NCBI GenBank assembly: GCA_028717025.1
Contig: JAQUOR010000023.1
Span: 1-13,806, forward strand
From: Candidatus Omnitrophota bacterium
GTDB taxonomy: Bacteria; Omnitrophota; Gorgyraeia; Duberdicusellales; 4484-171
Direction: 5' to 3'
DNA: 13,806 bases
A model generated the notes under the pieces. It did no database searches and was not told the DNA's origin. It was given only the letters and a program-made list of their open reading frames with translations. Below, in pieces: positions 7,027 through 12,832 of this stretch; the stretch's first letter is position 1; the number at the start of each line of letters is the position of its first letter. A program made the translations under genes and the position numbers.

Positions 7027-7046
7027 CCTGCCTACCGGCAGGCAGG
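7027..7046. repeat. Palindromic repeat CCTGCCTACCGGCAGGCAGG
   Basis: The stem CCTGCC/GGCAGG has a 4-nt loop. From memory this short element is dispersed in many uncultured bacterial genomes (Patescibacteria, Omnitrophota and others). Its translations yield the spurious peptide LPTGRQ/LPAGRQ in predicted proteins, exactly as the open frames here do. Confidence 0.65.
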
Positions 7047-7106
7047 TACGAAAGTCTTTGAACGGAGCTTCGCCGAAGAAAGAAATTGTGCGAAGCGCTC
7101 TCGGCT

Positions 7107-7188
7107 GCGCGGGTGGCGGAATTGGCAGACGCATACGTCTCAGAAGCGTATGGGTAACTCCGTGGGGGTTCAAGTCCCCCCCCGCGCA
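7107..7188 (+). tRNA. tRNA-Leu(CAG)
   Basis: The acceptor GCGCGGG (7107-7113) pairs with CCCGCGC (7181-7187), with discriminator A at 7188 and no encoded CCA. The D arm contains the Leu-like TGGCGGAATTGGCAGACGC. The anticodon stem TACGT/GCGTA closes the loop CTCAGAA with anticodon CAG (7141-7143). A short extra arm (TGGGTAACTCCGT) precedes the T arm GGGGG-TTCAAGT-CCCCC (7164-7180). Total length is 82 nt. It reads CUG codons. Confidence 0.95.
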
Positions 7189-7273
7189 TTTTTTATCAAG
7201 TCGGGATCGCGCCCTCTGCCGAAGGTAGAGAGGCGGAAAATCGGTCCTTGCGCATATATTTGATTAACTTACC

Positions 7274-8836
7274 ATGCAGCAAAAAGAATACCCCATTGAT
7301 TGCCCTTCGGGTTTGCGAAGCCGCGTCCTGCTGACTTTAATTGCCTTTTTTTGCGGGGCAGCAACCATGATTATCGAACTGGCAGGCAACAAAGTCCTTG
7401 CGCCCGTCTTCGGCAATACGTTATACACCTGGACAGGCCTTATCGGAATAATCCTTATTGCAATGAGCAGCGGTTATTACTTCGGCGGCTGGCTTGCTGA
7501 CTGCAAGCCTTCGTATACCCGTCTTGCGCATATCATATCAATCGCGGCAATACTTACCTTTCTGACTCCCCTCTTACAGGTAACAACTGCGCTTGACGCT
7601 ATTAAAAAAAATATAATCTGGGGGCCGGTACTCGCCTCTATCCTTTTATTTTCGCTGCCCGCATTTTTCTTAAGCTCCGTAACACCCTTTAGTATGCGGC
7701 TTGCAAGTTTACTTTCAAAAGACCAACATATTGGCGGCTCAACAGGGTATATAGGAATGCTTTCGACATTAGGAAGCGTTATAGGGACTTTTTGTACCGG
7801 TTTTATTTTAATCCCTGCTCTTGGGATACGGATGATTTTCACGCTTACCGGCATTCTTTTAGCCATACTTGCGGGAATCACCTACCTCTTTTTTTTTGCC
7901 GAAAAAAACCATAAAATAAAATATGTTGCCGTAACGGCACTGGTGCTGATTCTGTTTCCGGCCGCTATTTCTGCATTCAGTCCGAAGGTACCGTGGAATG
8001 TAGTTTTTGAAAAAAATACTTTTTACCATCGCATCGCGGTCATTGAAGAACCCACCCCTAACGGAGATATCGCGCGGATCCTGCGTCTTGACACCGGGAT
8101 AGACGGTGCGCAATTTGAATACTCAGATGAACCGGTATTTCCGTATCAACAATACTGGAGACTCATCAAAGCTTTCTGCCCCCGGATGGAAAAAGCTTTG
8201 TTTTTAGGGGGAGGCGCTTTCTATCTGCCGCAGGCGGTTTCCCGCGCCTGGCCGCAGGCGTATGTGGAAGTCGTAGAAATAGATCCTGAAGTAGTGGCTG
8301 TAGGAGAGAAATTTTTCCGTCTTAATCAATATCCGCAAGTATACCCTCGCGTCGGCGACGGACGGCGTCATCTATCTTCACAGCAAACGCATTATGACCT
8401 TATTTTTGGCGATGCCTATAACGGTATACGCAATATCCCCGCTCATCTGATAACACTGGAATTTTTCTCATTAGTTAAAGAACACTTGAACCCTGATGGT
8501 GTCTATATAATGAATATCATCAGCGCTCCAAAGGGAAAAAAATCACAGCTTTTTTTAAGTACCATAAAAACTCTTAAGCAAGTATTCGATAATGTCTATT
8601 GTTTCCCTATAAATCTCCAGGTACCGGAAAAGGTGCAGAATATAATTATCGTCGCAACGACAAAAGACAACCCCGTTTCTCCCGCTACCTGGTCAAAAAT
8701 AGCTCAAGACCCCACAACAGGATATTTATTGAGCACGTACCTGCCCGAAAGCGCCTACGATGCTACCGCAGCAACCGTCTTTACCGACGATTACAACCCC
8801 GTCGAATACATTGTCGCCCAGAGTCTGATATCGTAG
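7274..8836 (+). CDS. Membrane-anchored spermidine synthase-like (fused MFS/SpeE-type) protein
   Basis: A 520-residue protein. Residues about 15-235 carry six or seven membrane segments, with the family signature IIELAGNKVLAPVFGNTLYT at 33-52. Residues about 240-520 form a Rossmann-type methyltransferase/aminopropyltransferase domain: ALFLGGGAFYLP (308-319), VVEIDPEVV (333-341), GDGRRHL (361-367) and FGDAYNG (378-384), ending in the conserved TDDYNPVEY (504-512). True spermidine synthases have GGGDGG at the first motif; here the Asp is absent, as is usual in these membrane-fused relatives. Asp380 occupies the position of the catalytic Asp. Polyamine synthesis is therefore possible but unproven. 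The start at 7274 has no Shine-Dalgarno, but helix 1 and the signature follow at the expected distance. It lies 85 nt after tRNA-Leu and may be read through from it; no clear promoter of its own is seen. Confidence 0.87.
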   Translation: MQQKEYPIDCPSGLRSRVLLTLIAFFCGAATMIIELAGNKVLAPVFGNTLYTWTGLIGIILIAMSSGYYFGGWLADCKPSYTRLAHIISIAAILTFLTPLLQVTTALDAIKKNIIWGPVLASILLFSLPAFFLSSVTPFSMRLASLLSKDQHIGGSTGYIGMLSTLGSVIGTFCTGFILIPALGIRMIFTLTGILLAILAGITYLFFFAEKNHKIKYVAVTALVLILFPAAISAFSPKVPWNVVFEKNTFYHRIAVIEEPTPNGDIARILRLDTGIDGAQFEYSDEPVFPYQQYWRLIKAFCPRMEKALFLGGGAFYLPQAVSRAWPQAYVEVVEIDPEVVAVGEKFFRLNQYPQVYPRVGDGRRHLSSQQTHYDLIFGDAYNGIRNIPAHLITLEFFSLVKEHLNPDGVYIMNIISAPKGKKSQLFLSTIKTLKQVFDNVYCFPINLQVPEKVQNIIIVATTKDNPVSPATWSKIAQDPTTGYLLSTYLPESAYDATAATVFTDDYNPVEYIVAQSLIS

Positions 8837-8884
8837 TTTGTTATACGCATAATACTTAATCCCCCTCCCGAACGAGAAAAACGT

Positions 8885-8914
8885 TTGTCTTTCTGCCTGA
8901 TTATTTGGTATAAT
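8885..8914 (+). promoter_or_regulatory. Extended -10 promoter of tRNA-Ser
   Basis: TTGTCT (8885-8890, 4/6), an 18-bp spacer ending in TGG, and TATAAT (8909-8914). The predicted start is near 8921. The leader to the tRNA (about 83 nt) contains the palindrome TCCTCCGGAGGA and the hairpin AGTGC-AAA-GCACT. It shares TATTTGGTATAATC with the promoter upstream of tRNA-Leu. Confidence 0.6.
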
Positions 8915-9003
8915 CGAATGACGAAACGTCACCATGGCACCAGATCAGTGCGAAACCTCCTCCGGAGGACCAACCTGATACGTAGTGCAAAGCACTTAGC
9001 GCT

Positions 9004-9095
9004 GGAGAGGTGGCTGAGCCCGGTTGAAGGCGTCCGACTCGAAATCGGAAGTCCTGCCAAAAGCGGGACCGTGGGTTCAAATCCCACCCTCTCCG
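9004..9095 (+). tRNA. tRNA-Ser(CGA)
   Basis: The acceptor GGAGAGG (9004-9010) pairs with CCTCTCC (9088-9094), with discriminator G at 9095 and no encoded CCA. The anticodon stem TCCGA/TCGGA closes the loop CTCGAAA with anticodon CGA (9040-9042). A long class II variable arm GTCCTGC/GCGGGAC with loop CAAAA identifies it as Ser. The T arm is GTGGG-TTCAAAT-CCCAC (9071-9087). It reads UCG codons. Confidence 0.96.
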
Positions 9096-9472
9096 TTCTT
9101 CTTCGCCCTTAATATAAAAAAATATCTATAGGGCTTCGAAGTAACTTCGTTCTTTTTTACAAGCATTTCTTGTGGAGGTGGCGAAGAAGAAAGCTGCTGC
9201 GAAGCGCCACCGGTCAATGTCCTTGAAGCGCGGAGAATTTGGAAAGATATTTAAAATCTGGTTCGGGATTTGCTTTTTTGAAAAAGAGGTTACTGTCCCG
9301 ACAAAGTCTGTCGAGTTAAAATCGCCCAATCTTTGAAGTGAACTTTCTAACGAGAGCCATAGCGAGTTTTGGCGTACGCAGAATAGGATTCGAACTATTT
9401 ACGCGGAATATTTAGAAAAAAGACAACGGACTCCGGCGAGGCTCCGTCTGAGCCGAAGTAAGACATACCGTA
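9096..9472. other. 377-bp non-coding region after tRNA-Ser
   Basis: No believable protein gene. It holds a possible terminator (9137-9158) and a perfect inverted repeat GGTGGCG/CGCCACC (9177-9183, 9205-9211). There is also a hairpin ACGGA/TCCGT (9426-9430, 9443-9447) just before the next gene, and at 9370-9399 a string that reads, on the minus strand, like the T arm and 3' end of a tRNA. No promoter for the CPBP gene could be picked out with confidence. Confidence 0.5.
9137..9158 (+). terminator. Possible intrinsic terminator after tRNA-Ser
   Basis: The stem CGAAG/CTTCG with loop TAA (9137-9149) is followed by a T-rich run TTCTTTTTT (9150-9158). The stem is short, so the call is moderate. 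It sits 42 nt past the mature tRNA end. Confidence 0.4.
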
Positions 9473-10432
9473 ATGAAAAAACGAAACACCTATGTTCTCT
9501 TCACGCTCCTCTGCCTTATAATTATAGTTGCCCTCAATAGCTTCTTCTATGCCGCGCCGCAAAGAGCCCAAGAAATTAAATGGAGCGTCGATACAAATGC
9601 AATCGCTAAAAGCCCTCAGGCGTTTATTTTCTTTCTTCTTGCCTCGATATACTTATCGCTCATCGGTATCGGCATAGCCAATATCATTATTTTCCTCATA
9701 CGGAGATTCCACAAACAATCCTTTCTGCGACAAGAGACCCACGAAAAACAATTCCCTCTGTCGGAGGAGCAATCAAGCAAGCTCATTCTTTATGTAACTG
9801 CATTCGTTTTGCTCACCCAGCTTCTGGAAATTTTTGTGTATATACACAAGGACACATTCGATGTGGTCGGCTCTGCTCTTTTTTTAAATCTTGTCCTTGA
9901 AATCGGTATCGGTTTTCTTATTATGAAGTATCTCGCATGCCGCTGGCTTGATTTCAGCTATAGAAAATCTAACATTAAGAACATCGTATGCGTTTACACT
10001 GCCACGCTTCCGCTGATCATATGCGCTGCCTTGCTTAATAATCTTATTTTAAAAAAAATAGGCATGACACCTCAACCCAGTCCGGCAATCACCCTTTTTG
10101 TGCATTTAAAGAGTAGATCGTTCATCCTGCTTTTATTTTCTCAAATTGCCCTGTTTGGACCGTTAGCCGAAGAGCTATTTTTCCGGGGATTTGTTTATAG
10201 ATTTATGCGGACAAAATTTACGTTTATAGGAGCGGCGGCGTGGACTTCTTTCTTTTTTGCAATGCTGCATCAAACACCTCAGGATATTCTGCCGCTTTTT
10301 TCTATTAGTGTTGCGTTATGCTACCTCTATGAAAAAACACAAAATATTCTAAGCCCCATTATGCTCCATTCAATCTTTAACACCCTCAACTTCGCACTCC
10401 TCCTGCTCCTAAAAGATTTCATTAAAATATAA
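9473..10432 (+). CDS. CPBP family intramembrane glutamic endopeptidase
   Basis: A 319-residue polytopic membrane protein with about seven or eight hydrophobic segments. The C-terminal third carries the CPBP (Abi/CAAX prenyl protease Rce1-like) motifs: PLAEELFFRGF (Glu233, Glu234, Arg238), FFAMLHQ (His266) and MLHSIFNTLN (His299, Asn303), the full catalytic set. Bacterial members cut within membranes and have been linked to prenyl-protein processing, bacteriocin immunity and signalling; the target here is unknown. The N-terminal 220 residues are less conserved and include a charged loop at about 77-103. The start has no Shine-Dalgarno, but MKKR plus a hydrophobic helix is a sensible N-terminus. 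It converges on the M48 protease gene across a hairpin-rich 109-bp gap. Confidence 0.9.
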   Translation: MKKRNTYVLFTLLCLIIIVALNSFFYAAPQRAQEIKWSVDTNAIAKSPQAFIFFLLASIYLSLIGIGIANIIIFLIRRFHKQSFLRQETHEKQFPLSEEQSSKLILYVTAFVLLTQLLEIFVYIHKDTFDVVGSALFLNLVLEIGIGFLIMKYLACRWLDFSYRKSNIKNIVCVYTATLPLIICAALLNNLILKKIGMTPQPSPAITLFVHLKSRSFILLLFSQIALFGPLAEELFFRGFVYRFMRTKFTFIGAAAWTSFFFAMLHQTPQDILPLFSISVALCYLYEKTQNILSPIMLHSIFNTLNFALLLLLKDFIKI

Positions 10433-10437
10433 TAGAA

Positions 10438-10515
10438 ATAAGCTCGTAAGCTCTTATGCCGATAAGCTCCTGGGTAGTTTTAAAAATTTATGAGCTCAAG
10501 AGCTGATGAGCTTAT
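10438..10515. terminator. Imperfect long hairpin between convergent genes, built of AAGCTC repeats
   Basis: ATAAGCTCGTAAGCTCTT (10438-10455) pairs with AAGAGCTGATGAGCTTAT (10498-10515) with two mismatches, across a 42-nt loop. The loop contains a further GATAAGCTC copy and the A/T stretch TTTTAAAAATTTA. Lying between the stops of the CPBP and M48 genes, it could end transcription from both sides, although neither side shows a clean U-run after the stem. Confidence 0.4.
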
Positions 10516-10541
10516 AAGCTAACTCTTGATTCTGCAGCTTG

Positions 10542-11408
10542 TTATGAATTTATATAGTCATTCACATCAAGCGGCAGGTGTAACATTTCCTTGATATGCC
10601 GGATTCTTTCTGCAGTATAGGGGTGAGTTCGAAAATAAGACATGGGGCGTATTTCTTTTTTATTCTCTTCATAAAGTTTTTCTAAAACATCGATGCCGGA
10701 CTTTGGTTCGTAATGAATCATCTTCATGTATTTTGCTGCCAATTCGTCGGCATTAAACTCATCCTCCCTGGAGTAACCTGCGATAATCTGCGCAAGCGCA
10801 AAAGAAAGACCGTTGACGAATTCGGGATCGGCGCGGGCGCCAATCGATGCCACCATTAAAAGGTTATATCCCATTGCTGCCTGCAGCCTTTTGACGCCAT
10901 GGCGCGAAACCACATGAGCTATTTCATGAGCTAAAACATACGCAAGCTCGTTATCATCGAGCATGTCGAAAAGGCTTTTATAAATATATACGTAACCTCC
11001 GGGAATACTAAAGGCATTTTTTTCATCCGTCTTGCGCTGGTCATCTTCTACGATGACGTAAAAATAATAACTAACCTCTTTACGATCGCTGACCGCCGCG
11101 ATCATTTTCCCTATTTTGTTGATTCTTGCAATATCGTGGGGATTGTTAGAAAGTTTAAAATCTTTGGCGATCTGCCTGGCAATATTTTGACCAAGTCCTA
11201 CTTCTTTTTCGGTCGAAAAAAACATCGTATCCTGTCGGTGTGTACCGACGTTATATTCGCTTGATACGCAACCGGCCAAGAAAAGACCAAAAACCGAAGA
11301 CCAAAGACCGAAGACCAAAACAGACAACAGATGGCAGATAGCAGATAGCAGATAATTACTTATTCGCAATCTCCGATCTGTAATCTCCAATCTCCGATCT
11401 GTAATCAT
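10542..11408 (-). CDS. M48-family zinc metalloprotease, predicted lipoprotein
   Basis: A 288-residue peptidase related to periplasmic Loi/BepA-type M48 proteins. The zinc site is complete: LAHEIAHVVSRHG (His161, Glu162, His165) with the third ligand in EDEFNADELA (Glu217). A lipobox LAGC (44-47) predicts lipidation at Cys47 and an envelope location, probably outer-membrane quality control. The unusual part is residues 1-43: ITDRRLE/ITDRRLR is a 7-residue direct repeat, and the hydrophobic core that follows is encoded by 7-bp and 14-bp tandem DNA repeats. The ATG at 11408 lies 5 nt after the pyrE stop with no Shine-Dalgarno, consistent with coupled translation in a pyrE-M48 operon. No Met codon lies between residue 1 and the lipobox, so the repeat-encoded segment seems to be the real signal peptide unless a non-ATG start is used. 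Confidence 0.88.
   Translation of the reverse strand: MITDRRLEITDRRLRISNYLLSAICHLLSVLVFGLWSSVFGLFLAGCVSSEYNVGTHRQDTMFFSTEKEVGLGQNIARQIAKDFKLSNNPHDIARINKIGKMIAAVSDRKEVSYYFYVIVEDDQRKTDEKNAFSIPGGYVYIYKSLFDMLDDNELAYVLAHEIAHVVSRHGVKRLQAAMGYNLLMVASIGARADPEFVNGLSFALAQIIAGYSREDEFNADELAAKYMKMIHYEPKSGIDVLEKLYEENKKEIRPMSYFRTHPYTAERIRHIKEMLHLPLDVNDYINS
11284..11406. repeat. Three tandem-repeat families encoding the M48 signal peptide
   Basis: Read on the minus strand from the ATG: a 21-bp direct repeat in nearly two copies (11368-11406), about five copies of a 7-bp TATCTGC-type unit (11321-11355), and a 14-bp GGTCTTCGGTCTTT-type unit in about two and a half copies (11284-11320). The first unit keeps frame, while the 7- and 14-bp units do not, so copy-number change would break the gene. 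Confidence 0.8.
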
Positions 11409-11413
11409 TTAAT

Positions 11414-11950
11414 TCATTTGAAGAAATCGCTTTTGGTAAAAAGCGAGACTAGTGGGAGTCCAACTCTGGCAAGATTGTCTTTTGCACCTTCTTCTCTATC
11501 GACAACGGTGATTGCGCTAACGATTTTTACCTCTTCCTTCTTCAACACTTCTATCGCCTTAATAAAAGAAGAACCGCTTGTAGCAACATCGTCGACAACA
11601 ACTACTCGTTCGCCGGCGGTAAGCTCTTTTCCCTCGATCAACTGTTGACGTCCATGTTCTTTCGCATTCTTGCGTATTAAAAACCCTTTAAGGTCTTTCT
11701 TGTTTTCGTACGCTACCATACACACACCGCTTACCATAGGATCTGCCCCTAAGGTAGGTCCGCCGATTGCGTCAATTGCATCGGCCTTAATGAGTTCCCA
11801 GATTAAATGAGAGATCAAATAAATACCCTCCGAAGAAAGACTTACCCTGCGCACATCGATATAGAAGTTGCTTACCTTGCCGCTGGCCAAGGTAACGGGT
11901 CCTTTATAGAGGGCTTCATTCTTCAATAAAGTAAGCAATTTTCCTTTCAT
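11414..11950 (-). CDS. pyrE: Orotate phosphoribosyltransferase
   Basis: A 178-residue type I phosphoribosyltransferase that joins orotate and PRPP to make OMP, the fifth step of UMP synthesis. The PRPP loop is VVVVDDVATSGSS (116-128). The orotate/PRPP-binding segment FLIRKNAKEHG (90-100) has the basic residues of the mobile loop. The N-terminal GKVSNFYIDVR (24-34) is the conserved SxxYxDxR-like element. It is slightly shorter than many PyrE proteins (about 190-210) but complete. The start at 11950 has AAGGA only 2 nt away, too close to work well; a consensus -10 box ends 8 nt upstream, so the message may be near-leaderless. The M48 protease gene follows after 5 nt. No pyrimidine neighbours are seen. 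Confidence 0.93.
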   Translation of the reverse strand: MKGKLLTLLKNEALYKGPVTLASGKVSNFYIDVRRVSLSSEGIYLISHLIWELIKADAIDAIGGPTLGADPMVSGVCMVAYENKKDLKGFLIRKNAKEHGRQQLIEGKELTAGERVVVVDDVATSGSSFIKAIEVLKKEEVKIVSAITVVDREEGAKDNLARVGLPLVSLFTKSDFFK

Positions 11951-11958
11951 AGTCCTTA

Positions 11959-11987
11959 ATTATACGTATAAAAATAAAATCTTGCAA
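11959..11987 (-). promoter_or_regulatory. pyrE promoter
   Basis: Minus-strand -35 TTGCAA (11982-11987), a 17-bp spacer, and consensus -10 TATAAT (11959-11964). The -10 ends 8 nt before the pyrE ATG, implying a leader of zero to two bases. TTGCAA is its own reverse complement and also fits as -35 for the divergent gene. Confidence 0.55.
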
Positions 11988-12010
11988 TATCTTCTTTTTA
12001 TAGATAGATT
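11982..12010 (+). promoter_or_regulatory. Possible response-regulator promoter sharing the -35 box
   Basis: Plus-strand TTGCAA (11982-11987), a 17-bp spacer, and TAGATT (12005-12010, 4/6). The predicted leader to the ATG at 12137 is about 120 nt and contains a nested inverted repeat (12025-12108). Confidence 0.35.
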
Positions 12011-12024
12011 ATATTAATGAATTA

Positions 12025-12108
12025 CAGCGATTAAGCAGGGGTTACGGTGATTATCTTCAATAGTCTCTAATCCTGCCCGCAATCTCCGGAATCTTTCCTT
12101 AATCGCTG
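12025..12108 (+). repeat. Nested inverted repeat in the response-regulator leader
   Basis: The perfect 11-bp arms CAGCGATTAAG (12025-12035) and CTTAATCGCTG (12098-12108) enclose GCAGG/CCTGC (12035-12039, 12072-12076) and GATTA/TAATC (12049-12053, 12068-12072). It would form a long hairpin in the mRNA leader or a cruciform. It could be a regulatory leader or a small repeat element. Confidence 0.5.
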
Positions 12109-12136
12109 GAATCATTTTCAACTAATCGGTGCTGAT

Positions 12137-12826
12137 ATGAAAGAAAAAATCCTCATAGTCGACGATGAAAAAGATATAGTAAAAATGCTTGACTATAACC
12201 TTAAAAAGGAAGACTTTCGGGTATTTTCTGCGCATAGCGGCGAAACCGCGTTAGAGACGGCGAGAAAAGAGAATCCCGATATCGTCGTCCTTGATTTGAT
12301 GCTTCCGGGGATAGACGGATTGGAAGTATGCAGAATATTAAAAAATGACCTTAGGACTTCCTCCATTCCCATCATTATGCTTACCGCTAAATCTCAGGAA
12401 ACAGATAAAATCGCCGGTTTGGAATTAGGGGCCGATGACTATGTCACCAAACCGTTTAGTCCTAAAGAGTTGATTGCGCGCCTAAAGGCAGTATTACGGC
12501 GGGTCAAAGATAAAGGGGCCTTACCGGAAATATTACGTATCGGCGATATAACTATCGATTTTGCAAAGATCATTGTAAAAGTAAAAAATAAACAAGTAGA
12601 GGTAACCGCAAAAGAATTCGAGTTATTGAAAACATTGATACATGCAAAAGAAAGAGTACTGTCGCGAGATTATCTTCTGGAAAACATCTGGGGATTTGAC
12701 CGGGCCATGGAGATAAAGACCCGGACCGTTGACGTGCATATACGGTCGTTACGCAAAAAACTAAAAGGCCAAGCGCACCGCATACTCACGGTTAAAAATT
12801 ATGGGTATCGTTTTTTATTGGAGTAA
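12137..12826 (+). CDS. OmpR/PhoB-type response regulator
   Basis: A 229-residue two-domain transcription factor. The receiver (1-120) has the acidic pair Asp9-Asp10, phospho-acceptor Asp53 in DIVVLDLMLPG, switch Thr83 in IIMLTAK and Lys105 in YVTKPF. The C-terminal winged helix (about 130-229) has EFELLKTLIHAKERVLSR, then TRTVDVHIRSLRKKL as the recognition helix and KNYGYRF as the wing. It is closest in style to PhoB/PhoP regulators of phosphate starvation, but the signal is not shown by sequence and no pst genes are in the window. The start at 12137 has no good Shine-Dalgarno; the receiver begins at once, so it is secure. The kinase follows after 6 nt in the same frame, so the pair is one operon. 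Confidence 0.93.
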   Translation: MKEKILIVDDEKDIVKMLDYNLKKEDFRVFSAHSGETALETARKENPDIVVLDLMLPGIDGLEVCRILKNDLRTSSIPIIMLTAKSQETDKIAGLELGADDYVTKPFSPKELIARLKAVLRRVKDKGALPEILRIGDITIDFAKIIVKVKNKQVEVTAKEFELLKTLIHAKERVLSRDYLLENIWGFDRAMEIKTRTVDVHIRSLRKKLKGQAHRILTVKNYGYRFLLE

Positions 12827-12832
12827 ACTGAC

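Larger units (their letters stand above)
6629..7106. other. 478-bp non-coding region between the permease and tRNA-Leu
   Basis: No credible protein gene is present. The stretch holds the divergent permease promoter, a plus-strand promoter (6760-6789), a set of stems that could form a structured RNA (6794-6917), a long imperfect palindrome (6944-6997) and a 20-bp palindromic repeat (7027-7046). Short open frames across 6929-7228 run through these palindromes and the tRNA and are not believable as genes. The segment 7064-7100 resembles sequence downstream of the tRNA-Ser gene. Confidence 0.6.

Noticed and set aside
6929..7228. Short open frames across the tRNA-Leu region
   Set aside because: They run through palindromic repeats and the tRNA and contain the LPTGRQ/LPAGRQ peptide typical of false calls over that repeat.
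8885..9112. 75-codon open frame over tRNA-Ser
   Set aside because: It covers the promoter and the whole tRNA; the non-coding assignment explains the sequence.
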